A program made the position numbers and the translations under genes. DNA of 64,000 nt from Streptomyces chartreusis. GTDB taxonomy: Bacteria > Actinomycetota > Actinomycetes > Streptomycetales > Streptomycetaceae. Under the pieces are notes generated by a model. It saw only the letters and a program-made list of their open reading frames with translations. It had not been told where the DNA came from and did not search any database. Shown piece after piece: positions 1 to 8,494 of this stretch. The first letter of the stretch is position 1; each line of letters starts with the position of its first letter. The DNA lies in assembly GCF_008704715.1 (NCBI RefSeq), contig NZ_CP023689.1, forward strand, positions 310,001 to 374,000, in the 5' to 3' direction.

Positions 1-143
1 CCCATGACTCCGGCGCCGTCGAGACGCCGGACTTCGCTGTGCCGCCCGTCGGTCACCACGGTCATCGAGTGGGCGACGGCCAGAATCGAGCGAGCACGCT
101 CGGCGGCTGACGGCGCGGCGGCGCGCAGGCGAATACGGCGCAT
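1..143 (-). CDS. DUF2470-like protein, N-terminal part (runs off window)
   Basis: Only the first 47 codons are visible; the gene leaves the window on the left. It starts at an ATG (143-141) with a GGGAGG ribosome site 8 nt upstream. The N-terminus is Arg/Ala-rich, followed by a segment reading AERARSILAVAHSMTVVTDG and then EVRRLDGAGVM. This resembles the start of Streptomyces DUF2470 proteins, a family related to haem-iron utilisation and pyridoxamine-phosphate-oxidase-like folds. The perfect iron box just upstream (175-193) supports iron-repressed expression and an iron-related role. The family call rests on recall of this N-terminal pattern and only 47 residues, so function is tentative. 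Confidence 0.55.
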   Translation of the reverse strand, partial: MRRIRLRAAAPSAAERARSILAVAHSMTVVTDGRHSEVRRLDGAGVM

Positions 144-174
144 CCGGATCCTCCCGGAGGTCCAGGTAGTTGAC

Positions 175-193
175 TTAGGTTAGCCTAACCTAA
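175..193. promoter_or_regulatory. Iron box (DmdR/IdeR/DtxR operator)
   Basis: The 19-bp sequence TTAGGTTAGCCTAACCTAA is a perfect palindrome around one central base. It agrees with the DmdR1/IdeR iron-box consensus of actinobacteria. It lies 32 bp upstream of the DUF2470-like start on the minus strand, where an operator would block transcription when Fe(II) is plentiful. A tiny open frame of 11 codons (205-240, plus strand) follows on the other side; it has no ribosome site and is not called. Confidence 0.9.
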
Positions 194-584
194 ACCCGCA
201 CCCGATGGATCACTACGCGCCGACCGCGGCCTCCCAGTGATCGGTACCGCAACAGGGCGGCGACGCGGGCGACCGTGGACTTGGCGCAACCACGGATGTC
301 CTCCGACAGGTACGGCTGCGCAGGGCCGTCGCCCGGCAAGTGCCGGACGGCCGGCTGGAGAAGCGTGGGCCGAAGAGAGCCAGGACGCAGGACACGCACC
401 GGCGCCGCCCCCTCGCTCTCCGGCGGGGTGGGCCCAGGCATGCCTGACGTTGACACCTATCGGCTCGGGACGTTGACTTGCGGGACGGCGCAGGGCCGGG
501 AAGGGCGAGGTCGACCGGGTCGCCGGAAGCCTGCGGCAGGCCGTCGAGAAGGCGAACGGCGTCTTCGGGCGGTGCCCCACCCTC
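194..584. other. Stretch without a convincing gene
   Basis: Several overlapping frames are open on both strands, as expected at this GC content, but none has a recognisable domain. The best minus-strand candidate (190-456, GTG start) ends inside the iron box and contains a segment LSEDIRGCAKSTVARVAALL that faintly resembles a helix-turn-helix; I do not call it. The frame of the following hypothetical gene stays open upstream from 477 but has no ATG, GTG or TTG there. This may be decayed sequence. Confidence 0.4.
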
Positions 585-950
585 ATGGAAGCGGTGCACA
601 CGACGATGTACGACCAGACACGCGCCCAGCAGCCCGCGGACCGGCCCTCGGGCCCCGCCGGACGCCGTACCACGGGCCCGGAGCCGCTGCTCCCCTCCGA
701 CGAACGGGAGGAAATCGTGCGCTGCCTCGGACATGCCGTCAACATCTTCCCGGACAGCCCGCGCGAGGCTCTGGAAGAGGCAGAGGGCGCGTTCGACGAA
801 GCCACGGCCCAGCTCGCGAACGCCCTTGCCGAGCGACGGCGGGCCCTCCGCGCGGGCTGGGCGGAGCTGGCTCCCGAGACACAGTCCACCGAACTCCGGC
901 TCGCACTGCGGGAGTACCGGGAGCTCACCGGACGACTGCTGCGCGCGTAG
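585..950 (+). CDS. Small conserved hypothetical protein, helical
   Basis: A 121-residue protein with a disordered N-terminus (about 1-38) and a helical remainder. The core is LLPSDEREEIVRCLGHAV, then a segment predicting paired helices rich in Glu, Ala and Arg, and a C-terminal RLALREYRELTGRLLRA. Streptomyces genomes contain many small orphan proteins with this layout (a LLP-x-DE motif, an EEA stretch, and a terminal ALRxYRELxxRLL). I recognise the family but know no function. The start is uncertain: ATG 585 has no clear ribosome site and ATG 606 is an alternative. A strong hairpin lies 155 nt downstream. Confidence 0.6.
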   Translation: MEAVHTTMYDQTRAQQPADRPSGPAGRRTTGPEPLLPSDEREEIVRCLGHAVNIFPDSPREALEEAEGAFDEATAQLANALAERRRALRAGWAELAPETQSTELRLALREYRELTGRLLRA

Positions 951-1030
951 GCGCCGGACGGTAAACCGCGCATCAAACAAGAAGACAGTTGTGGTTGCCA
1001 AAAGGGTTCCTTTTCCGGCGGGTTGATCAT

Positions 1031-1048
1031 CACGGCGGCGCCGCCGTG
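1031..1048. repeat. GC palindrome, possible weak hairpin
   Basis: CACGGCGGCGCCGCCGTG is self-complementary without a spacer, so it could fold with a small 4-nt loop. It may contribute to termination of the small gene ending at 950. Confidence 0.35.
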
Positions 1049-1104
1049 TTCGCCCACTACTCGAAACATCGCCGGCCCGGGACCTCCGCGAGTTCGAGGG
1101 ATGC

Positions 1105-1135
1105 CACGTCCGGCCGCGAAGTGCGGCCGGACGTG
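1105..1135. terminator. 13-bp perfect hairpin, likely terminator
   Basis: CACGTCCGGCCGC (1105-1117) pairs perfectly with 1123-1135 across the loop GAAGT. There is no T-run, which is usual for Streptomyces terminators. It sits between the small hypothetical gene and the nar operon. Confidence 0.55.
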
Positions 1136-1419
1136 TGACCGGACCGGGCGCCGCGCGCCGTACGCGCTGTGCCTGCCGCTGGCGGGGACGGGGGAGTTGT
1201 CCGCCCGGCAGGCACGGAAATGCGGTCGTGCGGATGGGCATCTGCGGTTCGATCGACACCCAGCATGCAGCGGAGCAAGCACGCGGCCACCGGCCGACCG
1301 GGTCCCACCACCGGGACCATTGGGCCCTATCGGGACCGGCGAAGTTGGGCCGGAAGGTCGTACGGCAAGGACCGCAGGCCCCAGGTGCGGCCGAGGGCGT
1401 GACCCCTAGCTTTCTGGCC

Positions 1420-4400
1420 ATGGAGAACGATCAGAAGGCACCGCGTCGGGCGCCGCGCGCCGGGGAAGACTGGCCGCTGGCCGCCCGCAGGCTCCTCACC
1501 CGCGGCGAGGTGTCCGCGGACGGTCGCGCCGTGTTCGGCACGGGCGACCCGCGGTGGGAGGGCTTCTACCGCGACCGGTGGGCCCACGACAAGGTCGTGC
1601 GGTCCACGCACGGCGTGAACTGCACGGGCTCGTGCTCGTGGATGGTGTACGTCAAGGACGGCATCATCACCTGGGAGCACCAGGCCACCGACTACCCGTC
1701 GATCGGCGCGGACTGCCCCGAGTACGAGCCCCGGGGATGCCCGCGCGGTGCGTCGTTCTCCTGGTACACCTACTCCCCCGGCCGGGTCCGCTACCCGTAC
1801 GTCCGCGGCACCCTGCTGAAGCTGTGGCGCGAGGCCCGCCGGCGCCTCGGCGACCCGGTGGCGGCCTGGGCCGAGATCACCGGCGACCCGGCGAAGGCCC
1901 GCGCCTACAAGCGGGCCCGCGGCAAGGGCGGCCTGGTGCGCGCGGACTGGGACGAGGTGTCCGAGCTGGTCGCCGCCGCCCATGTGCACACCATCAAGGC
2001 GTACGGCCCCGACCGCGTCGCCGGTTTCTCCCCGATCCCGGCGATGTCGATGGCGTCGTTCGCGGCGGGCGCCCGCTTCATGTCGCTGATCGGCGGGACG
2101 CTGCTGTCGTTCTACGACTGGTACGCCGACCTGCCCGTCGCCTCGCCGCAGGTCTTCGGCGACCAGACGGACGTCCCCGAGGCCGCCGACTGGTGGAACG
2201 CGGGCTATCTGATCATGTGGGGTTCGAACATCCCCGTCACCCGCACCCCGGACGCCCACTTCCTCACCGAGACCCGCTACAACGGCACCAAGGTGGTCGC
2301 GGTCAGCCCCGACTACGCCGACAACGTCAAGCACGCCGACGAGTGGATGTCCCCGCACCCGGGCACCGACGGCGCGCTGGCGATGGCCATGGGCCATGTG
2401 ATCCTGCGCGAGTTCCTGGTCGACCGCGAAGTGCCGTACTTCCGGGACTATCTGCGCAAGTTCACCGACGCTCCGTTCCTGGTCGCCCTGCGCGAGAACG
2501 ACCACGGACTCGTCCCCGACGGGTTCCTGACCGCGGCGGACCTGGGGCGCGACACGGAGCACGCCGAGTCCAAGACGGTGCTCCTCGACGCGGCCACCGG
2601 GCAACCGGTCGTGCCGAACGGCTCGCTCGGCTTCCGCTGGGGGGAAGCGGAGCCGGGCCGCTGGAACCTCGATCTGGGCAGCACCGTCCCCGAGTTGAGC
2701 CTGCTGGAGAGCGCGGAGGAGACGGTGGCCGTGGCCCTGCCCCGCTTCGACGAGGGCGGCACGGAGGGCGGCTCGGTCATGGTGCGCGGGGTGCCGGTGC
2801 GGAGGGTCGCCGGGCGCCTGGTCACCACGGTCTTCGATCTGATGCTGGCGCAATACGGTGTTCGGCGGCCTGGTCTGCCGGGCAACTGGCCGACGTCGTA
2901 CGAGGACGCGGCCGAGCCGTACACCCCGGCCTGGCAGGAGACGATCACCTCGGTCCCGGCCGAGCAGGCCGCGCGGATCGCGCGGGAGTTCGCCCGCAAC
3001 GCCGAGCGGACCAAGGGGCGGTCGATGATCGCCCTCGGGGCGGGCACCAACCACTGGTTCCACTCGGACACCATCTACCGCGCGTTCCTGGCCCTGCTCA
3101 CCATGACCGGCTGCCAGGGCGTCAACGGCGGCGGCTGGGCGCACTACGTCGGCCAGGAGAAGATCCGCCCGGTCACCGGGCTCCAGCACCTCGCCTTCGC
3201 CTTCGACTGGCAGCGCCCCACGCGGCACATGGCGGGCACCTCGTACTGGTACCTGAACTCCGACCAGTGGCGCTACGAGGCGTTCGGTCCGGAGGAGCTG
3301 GCCTCCCCGCTCGGTGCGGGGCGGTTCGAGGGTAAGGGCTTCGCGGACTGTCTGGCGCAGGCGATACGTCTGGGCTGGACACCCGGCCACCCCGGGTTCA
3401 ACCGCAACCCGCTCGACCTGACGGACGAGGCGAAGGCGGCGGGCCGGCCGGTCGCCGAGCACATCGTCGACGAACTGAGGTCGGGGCGGCTGAAGTTCGC
3501 CGCCGAGGATCCCGACGACCCGGCGAACTTCCCTCGTGTCCTGACCGTGTGGCGGGCGAACCTGCTCGGTTCCTCGGGCAAGGGCAACGAGTACTTCCTG
3601 CGGCACCTGCTGGGCACGGACGCGGCGGTCCGCTCCGAGGAGACCCCTCCCGAGGGGCGTCCGAAGGACGTGGTGTGGCGGGAGGAGGCGCCCGAGGGCA
3701 AGCTCGATCTGCTGGTCGACGTGGACTTCCGGATGACCTCGACCGGTCTGCTCTCCGACGTGGTCCTGCCGGCCGCGACCTGGTACGAGAAGGACGACCT
3801 GTCCAGCACGGACATGCACCCCTTCGTGCACGCCTTCACGCCGGCCATCGCCCCGCCCTGGCAGGCCCGCACGGACTACGACACGTTCCTGACCCTCGCC
3901 GACCGGTTCAGCGAGCTCGCCGCCGAGCACCTCGGCACCCGCACCGACGTCCTCGCCGTGCCCCTGCTGCACGACACGCCGGACGAACTCGCCCAGCCGG
4001 GCGGTGTCGTACGGGACTGGAGGACCGGTGAGTGCGAGCCGGTGCCCGGCAAGAACATGCCGAAGCTGGTCGTCATCGAGCGGGACTACGGCGCGACCGC
4101 GCAGAAGATGCGCGCCGTCGGACCGCTGCTGGACACCCTGGGGACCACCACGAAGGGCGTCACCGTCCACCCGGCCCAGGAGCTGGACGAGCTGCGGCGG
4201 CGCTGCGGCACCGTCCGCGACGGCATCGCCGCGGGCCGCCCGTCCCTGGCCACCGCCAACGACATGTGCGAGGCGATCCTGGCACTGTCCGGCACCACCA
4301 ACGGCCGTCTGGCCATGGAGGGTTTCCGCGAGCTGGAGCGGCAGACCGGCAGCGAGGGCCTGGTGGAGCTGGCGTCCGAGCGGGAGGCGGAGCGGATCAC

Positions 4401-5118
4401 GTTCGCCGACACGCGCACCCAGCCGCGCGCCGTGATGACGTCGTACGAGTGGTCGGGCAGCGAGACGGGTGGCCGCCGCTACTCGCCGTTCGTCATCAAC
4501 ACCGAGCACCTCAAGCCCTGGCACACCCTCACCGGCCGCCAGCACTTCTTCGTCCAGCACGACTGGATGACGGAACTCGGCGAGCAACTTCCCGTCTACC
4601 GGCCCCCGTTGAACACGCCCAGGCACTACGGCGACGAGCACCTGCACGAGGACGGCCGGGCGGAGGTCACGGTCCGCTACCTCACCCCGCACTCCAAGTG
4701 GTCCATCCACTCGAACTACCAGGACAACAAGTTCATGCTCGATCTGTCCCGCGGCGGCCCGACGATCTGGATGTCGACCGTCGACGCCGAGAAGATCGGC
4801 GTGAGGGACAACGAGTGGATCGAGGCGTACAACCGGAACGGCGTCGTCGCCGCCCGCGCGGTGGTCACGCACCGGATGCCCGAGGGCACGGTGTACATGT
4901 ACCACGCCCAGGACCGCAACGTGAACGTCCCGAGGACCGAGGTCAGCGGCAGGCGCGGCGGCATCCACAACTCGCTGACGAGGCTGCTGCTCAAGCCCAC
5001 CCATCTCGCGGGCGGCTACGCCCAGTTCACCTACGCCTTCAACTACTACGGCCCGACCGGCAACCAGCGCGACGAGGTCACCGTCATCCGCCGCCGCAGC
5101 CAGCAAGTGGAGTACTGA
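1420..5118 (+). CDS. narG: Respiratory nitrate reductase, alpha subunit
   Basis: Molybdenum bis-MGD catalytic subunit that reduces nitrate to nitrite with quinol-derived electrons, on the cytoplasmic face of the membrane in the NarGHI complex. It has 1232 residues, the usual NarG length. The N-terminal FS0 [4Fe-4S] motif HGVNCTGSCSW begins near residue 64, and its fourth ligand is in DCPEYEPRGC near 99. The Mo-ligand Asp lies in YDWYADLPVASP near 233, matching Asp222 of E. coli NarG. I chose ATG 1420 because conserved sequence begins soon after and the length fits; GTG 1399 is an in-frame alternative. It is the first gene of narGHJI, 1 nt from narH. Streptomyces use such enzymes in spores or oxygen-limited mycelium. 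Confidence 0.97.
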   Translation: MENDQKAPRRAPRAGEDWPLAARRLLTRGEVSADGRAVFGTGDPRWEGFYRDRWAHDKVVRSTHGVNCTGSCSWMVYVKDGIITWEHQATDYPSIGADCPEYEPRGCPRGASFSWYTYSPGRVRYPYVRGTLLKLWREARRRLGDPVAAWAEITGDPAKARAYKRARGKGGLVRADWDEVSELVAAAHVHTIKAYGPDRVAGFSPIPAMSMASFAAGARFMSLIGGTLLSFYDWYADLPVASPQVFGDQTDVPEAADWWNAGYLIMWGSNIPVTRTPDAHFLTETRYNGTKVVAVSPDYADNVKHADEWMSPHPGTDGALAMAMGHVILREFLVDREVPYFRDYLRKFTDAPFLVALRENDHGLVPDGFLTAADLGRDTEHAESKTVLLDAATGQPVVPNGSLGFRWGEAEPGRWNLDLGSTVPELSLLESAEETVAVALPRFDEGGTEGGSVMVRGVPVRRVAGRLVTTVFDLMLAQYGVRRPGLPGNWPTSYEDAAEPYTPAWQETITSVPAEQAARIAREFARNAERTKGRSMIALGAGTNHWFHSDTIYRAFLALLTMTGCQGVNGGGWAHYVGQEKIRPVTGLQHLAFAFDWQRPTRHMAGTSYWYLNSDQWRYEAFGPEELASPLGAGRFEGKGFADCLAQAIRLGWTPGHPGFNRNPLDLTDEAKAAGRPVAEHIVDELRSGRLKFAAEDPDDPANFPRVLTVWRANLLGSSGKGNEYFLRHLLGTDAAVRSEETPPEGRPKDVVWREEAPEGKLDLLVDVDFRMTSTGLLSDVVLPAATWYEKDDLSSTDMHPFVHAFTPAIAPPWQARTDYDTFLTLADRFSELAAEHLGTRTDVLAVPLLHDTPDELAQPGGVVRDWRTGECEPVPGKNMPKLVVIERDYGATAQKMRAVGPLLDTLGTTTKGVTVHPAQELDELRRRCGTVRDGIAAGRPSLATANDMCEAILALSGTTNGRLAMEGFRELERQTGSEGLVELASEREAERITFADTRTQPRAVMTSYEWSGSETGGRRYSPFVINTEHLKPWHTLTGRQHFFVQHDWMTELGEQLPVYRPPLNTPRHYGDEHLHEDGRAEVTVRYLTPHSKWSIHSNYQDNKFMLDLSRGGPTIWMSTVDAEKIGVRDNEWIEAYNRNGVVAARAVVTHRMPEGTVYMYHAQDRNVNVPRTEVSGRRGGIHNSLTRLLLKPTHLAGGYAQFTYAFNYYGPTGNQRDEVTVIRRRSQQVEY

Positions 5119-5119
5119 G

Positions 5120-6676
5120 ATGCCCCGTGGCGAAGCCACCATCGGACGCGTGATGGCCCAGATCGCGATGGTGATGAATCTCGACAAGTGCATCGGCTGC
5201 CACACCTGCTCGGTCACCTGCAAGCAGACGTGGACCAACCGCACCGGTGTCGAGTACGCCTGGTTCAACAACGTCGAGACCAAGCCCGGCGTCGGCTATC
5301 CGCGCCGCTACGAGGACCAGGAGCAGTGGAAGGGCGGCTGGATGCTCGACAGGCGCGGCCGGCTGGTGCTGCGCTCCGGTGGCCGGGTCAAGCGGCTGCT
5401 GTCCCTCTTCTCCAACCCCGACCTGCCGGGCATCGAGGACTACTACGAGCCGGTCACCTACGACTACGACAACCTGGTCAGCGCCCCCGCGGGCCCGGAC
5501 ATGCCGGTCGCCCGCCCCCGCTCCGTCCTCACCGGCAGGCCGACCGCCATCACATGGGGCGCCAACTGGGAGGACGGCCTCGGCGGCGCCGCGGAGAACG
5601 CGGGCGCCGATCCCAACCTGAGCGGTGCGTGGGCGGAGAAGGTCAGGTTCGAGTTCGAGCAGACCTTCCTCTTCCATCTGCCGCGGCTGTGCGAGCACTG
5701 CCTCAACCCGGCCTGTGTGTCGGCGTGTCCGTCGGGTGCGATGTACAAGCGCGTCGAGGACGGCATCGTCCTGGTCGACCAGGACAAGTGCCGCGGCTGG
5801 CGGATGTGCGTGACGGCGTGCCCGTACAAGAAGGTGTACGTCAACCACGCCACCGGCAAGGCGGAGAAGTGCACCTTCTGCTTCCCGCGCATCGAGGCCG
5901 GACAGCCCACGGTCTGCTCCGAGACCTGTGTGGGCCGGCTGCGCTATCTGGGCCTGCTGCTGTACGACGCCGACCGCGTCGGCGAGGCGGCGGCCACCCC
6001 GGACGAGCAGGATCTGCTGGACGCCCAGCGCGGCGTGCTCCTCGACCCGCACGACCCCGAAGTGGCCGCGGCCGCACGGGAGTCGGGCATTCCCGAGGAC
6101 TGGCTCGCGGCGGCCCGGCGTTCCCCGGTGTACGACCTGGTCTCCCGGTTCAAGGTGGCCCTGCCGCTGCACCCGGAGTACCGCACCCTGCCGATGGTCT
6201 GGTACGTGCCGCCGCTCTCCCCCGTCCTGGACGCCGTCGACGCCGCGGGCGGCGACCAGGACGACCCCGACCATGTCTTCGCCGCCGTCACCCGGCTGCG
6301 CATCCCGCTGGAGTACCTCGCGGAACTGTTCACGGCCGGGGACACCGAGGTGGTAGCCGGAGTGCTGATGAAGCTGACCGCGCTGCGTTCGTTCATGCGC
6401 GAACGCACCCTCGGCGAGGACGGCGACGAGGCCGCGCTGAAGGCCGTGGGGCTCACGGCGCGCGAGGCGGAGGATCTGCACCGGCTGCTCGCCGTCGCCA
6501 AGTACGAGGACCGGTACGTCGTCCCCGCCGCCCACAAGGAGGACGCCGCCGCGCTGACCGCGATGGAGAACCGCTGCCCGGTCGAGTCCACCGGTGACCC
6601 CACGGACGCCGCAGGCCGTCGGGTGATGCTCGGCCTCCCCACCCTGCGCCGCAACAACGCCGGAGGCCGCTCGTGA
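5120..6676 (+). CDS. narH: Respiratory nitrate reductase, beta (iron-sulfur) subunit
   Basis: Electron-transfer subunit of NarGHI, carrying electrons from NarI haem to NarG. It has 518 residues. Cys clusters are visible in order: CIGCHTCSVTC (24-34), CEHCLNPACVSACP (about 191-204), CRGWRMCVTACP (about 224-235) and CTFC with a later ETC (about 251-270). The Trp in CRGWRMC replaces a Cys, as in the [3Fe-4S] cluster of known NarH. The ATG at 5120 lies one base after the narG stop, with GTGGAG in the narG end as ribosome site; an internal start at codon 12 (MAQIAMVMNLD) is also possible. It overlaps narJ by 4 nt. Confidence 0.97.
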   Translation: MPRGEATIGRVMAQIAMVMNLDKCIGCHTCSVTCKQTWTNRTGVEYAWFNNVETKPGVGYPRRYEDQEQWKGGWMLDRRGRLVLRSGGRVKRLLSLFSNPDLPGIEDYYEPVTYDYDNLVSAPAGPDMPVARPRSVLTGRPTAITWGANWEDGLGGAAENAGADPNLSGAWAEKVRFEFEQTFLFHLPRLCEHCLNPACVSACPSGAMYKRVEDGIVLVDQDKCRGWRMCVTACPYKKVYVNHATGKAEKCTFCFPRIEAGQPTVCSETCVGRLRYLGLLLYDADRVGEAAATPDEQDLLDAQRGVLLDPHDPEVAAAARESGIPEDWLAAARRSPVYDLVSRFKVALPLHPEYRTLPMVWYVPPLSPVLDAVDAAGGDQDDPDHVFAAVTRLRIPLEYLAELFTAGDTEVVAGVLMKLTALRSFMRERTLGEDGDEAALKAVGLTAREAEDLHRLLAVAKYEDRYVVPAAHKEDAAALTAMENRCPVESTGDPTDAAGRRVMLGLPTLRRNNAGGRS

Positions 6677-7488
6677 CCCTGCTGCCCTTCCCCGGCCGTC
6701 CGGAGGGACCCTCGTCGATCCCCCCGCTCGTGCGCACCCGTGTCCGCGCGGCGGTACGCCGCCCGGCTCGCCTCACCCGCGAGGAAGCCGGGGCACGCGC
6801 CCTGCTGCTGCGGCTCTGCTCTCTGCTGGTGCAGTACCCGGACCTCGAACTCACCGCCGCCCGCCCGGTGCTCGCCGCTTCCGTCGAGGCGCTGCCGGCC
6901 TCGCCCGCCGCCGAGCACCTGGCCGCCTTCACCGCCTGGTTCGCCGGCCAGCAACCCGACGCGCTGGAGCGGCACTACGTCGAGACGTTCGACCTGCGCC
7001 GCAGGAGCAGCCTCTACCTCACCTACTACCTGCACGGCGACACCCGCCGCCGCGGCATGGCCCTGCTCACCCTCGCCCAGCGGTACCGGGCCGCCGGCTG
7101 GGACACCGACGGCAGCGAACTGCCCGACCATCTGCCGGTCGTGCTGGAGTTCGCCGCGCTGGCCGGGCCGGGTGGCGGCGAGGCACCGCTTCGTCAGCAC
7201 CGGCGCGGGCTGGAGCTGATCCACCGGGCGCTGACCGACGCCGACTCGCCGTACCGGCATGTCCTGGCCGCGCCGCTCACCCTGCTGCCGCCGGCCACCG
7301 AGGCCGACCTCGCCGAGGTGGCCCGGCTCGCCGCCGAGGGTCCGCCGAACGAGGAGGTCGGTCTCGATCCCTACGGCACCTACGGGGACGGGGAGTTCGC
7401 GCCTCCGGGCACCTTCGTGCCGCCGGTGTCCGCTCCGCCGACCCGAGTTCCGCCCGCCCCTACGAACCGTACGGAAGGCTCTCGATGA
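6673..7488 (+). CDS. narJ: Nitrate reductase assembly chaperone
   Basis: System-specific chaperone (TorD/NarJ family) that binds apo-NarG and guides Mo-cofactor insertion and membrane docking; it is not part of the final enzyme. It has 271 residues. The NarJ signature is visible in LLLRLCSLLVQYPD (about 42-55) and in ERHYVETFDLRRRSSLYLTY (about 97-116). The C-terminal 60 residues are Pro-rich and probably disordered. The GTG start forms a GTGA overlap with the narH stop, and the stop overlaps the narI ATG, so all three are translationally coupled. Confidence 0.95.
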   Translation: MTLLPFPGRPEGPSSIPPLVRTRVRAAVRRPARLTREEAGARALLLRLCSLLVQYPDLELTAARPVLAASVEALPASPAAEHLAAFTAWFAGQQPDALERHYVETFDLRRRSSLYLTYYLHGDTRRRGMALLTLAQRYRAAGWDTDGSELPDHLPVVLEFAALAGPGGGEAPLRQHRRGLELIHRALTDADSPYRHVLAAPLTLLPPATEADLAEVARLAAEGPPNEEVGLDPYGTYGDGEFAPPGTFVPPVSAPPTRVPPAPTNRTEGSR

Positions 7489-8267
7489 ACGCCGCGCTCC
7501 CCCCTTCGGCCGCCGCCTCGGCGAGCGGTGCGGATCTCCTCCTGTGGGTGGCCGTCCCCTACATCTGCCTCGCCGTGTTCGTGGTGGGGCACGTCTGGCG
7601 CTACCGGCAGGACCAGTTCGGCTGGACCTCCCGCACCAGCCAGCTTCTCGAACACCGCTGGCTGCGCTTCGGCAGCCCGCTGTTCCATCTCGGCGCGTTC
7701 ATGGTGATCGCCGGGCATGTCGTGGGCCTCGCGGTCCCCGACTCGTGGACCGAGGCAGTCGGCATCACCGAGCACGCCTACCACACCACGGCCGTCTGGG
7801 CGGGCTCGGTGGCGGGCATCACGATGCTCGCGGGGCTGGGCATGCTGTGCGCCCGGCGCCTGCTGAACCGCAGCATCCGCCTGGGCACCGACCGCAGCGA
7901 CAAGCTGCTCTTCCCGCTGCTGTCCGCGACCGTCGTGCTGGGCATCACCGCCACCTTCGCCCACAACGTGTTCGGCGCGGGCTACGACTACCGCTCCACC
8001 GTCTCCGTGTGGTTCCGCGGCCTGTTCGTCCTCCAGCCCCGGCCGGATGCCGTCGCCGGCGCCCCGCTGCTGTTCCAGCTGCACGCCCTCACCGCCTGCC
8101 TGCTCTTCGCGGCGTGGCCGTTCACCCGGCTGGTACATGTCTGGAGCGCCCCGATCGGCTACCTGGTCCGGCCGTATCTGGTCTACCGCCGCCGGGCCAC
8201 GACGGCCGCGGCCACGCCACCACCGGGCCGGCCCCGGTCGGGGCCCGGCTCCCGCCGAGCCGCCTGA
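7485..8267 (+). CDS. narI: Respiratory nitrate reductase, gamma (cytochrome b) subunit
   Basis: Membrane anchor and quinol-oxidising di-haem b subunit. It has 260 residues and about five membrane helices, starting at LLLWVAVPYICLAVFVVGH. Candidate haem His ligands lie in FHLGAFMVIAGHVVGL (about 67-82) and in FQLHALTACLLF and TRLVHVW near the last helix. The C-terminal tail of about 30 residues is Arg/Pro-rich and longer than the core family needs. The ATG forms an ATGA overlap with the narJ stop. It completes narGHJI; no narK nitrate transporter is adjacent. Confidence 0.95.
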   Translation: MNAALPPSAAASASGADLLLWVAVPYICLAVFVVGHVWRYRQDQFGWTSRTSQLLEHRWLRFGSPLFHLGAFMVIAGHVVGLAVPDSWTEAVGITEHAYHTTAVWAGSVAGITMLAGLGMLCARRLLNRSIRLGTDRSDKLLFPLLSATVVLGITATFAHNVFGAGYDYRSTVSVWFRGLFVLQPRPDAVAGAPLLFQLHALTACLLFAAWPFTRLVHVWSAPIGYLVRPYLVYRRRATTAAATPPPGRPRSGPGSRRAA

Positions 8268-8278
8268 GCCAGGGACTC

Positions 8279-8304
8279 ACGCCGGCGTGGGCGGGAGCCG
8301 GCGT
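8279..8304. terminator. Possible terminator after narI
   Basis: ACGCCGGC (8279-8286) pairs with GCCGGCGT (8297-8304) over a 10-nt loop, 11 nt after the narI stop. The rest of the 227-bp gap before the next gene shows no gene. Confidence 0.4.
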
Positions 8305-8494
8305 ACGTCCCGGAATCACCCAGCGCTACCTTTCATCACTTTCCGTGCGCACTGTGTGATCTGCTGATGTAGGCGAAGCAGCCCGGGGTGTTATTGAATG
8401 AAGTGTGCGGTCAGGAATCTCGGGACCCTGTCGCCGGGGTTCCGTTACGGCCCCGGCGCTGTGCCGGGGTTGGCGAGCGAGCTGAGAGAGCCGC

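Larger units (their letters stand above)
951..1419. other. Gene-free region upstream of narG
   Basis: About 470 bp without a supported gene. It holds an 18-bp GC palindrome (1031-1048) and a 13-bp perfect hairpin (1105-1135). A possible -10 element TAGCTT (1407-1412) lies 7 nt before the narG ATG, which has no ribosome site of its own, so narG may be transcribed leaderless; no good -35 is visible. I see no FNR- or NarL-type site. Confidence 0.4.

Noticed and set aside
205..240. 11-codon ORF next to the iron box
   Set aside because: No ribosome site and no conservation evidence; probably chance.
1327..5283. Very long open frame (1318 codons) antisense to narG
   Set aside because: A shadow of the GC-biased narG reading frame; no domain, no ribosome site, and composition typical of antisense frames in high-GC genomes.
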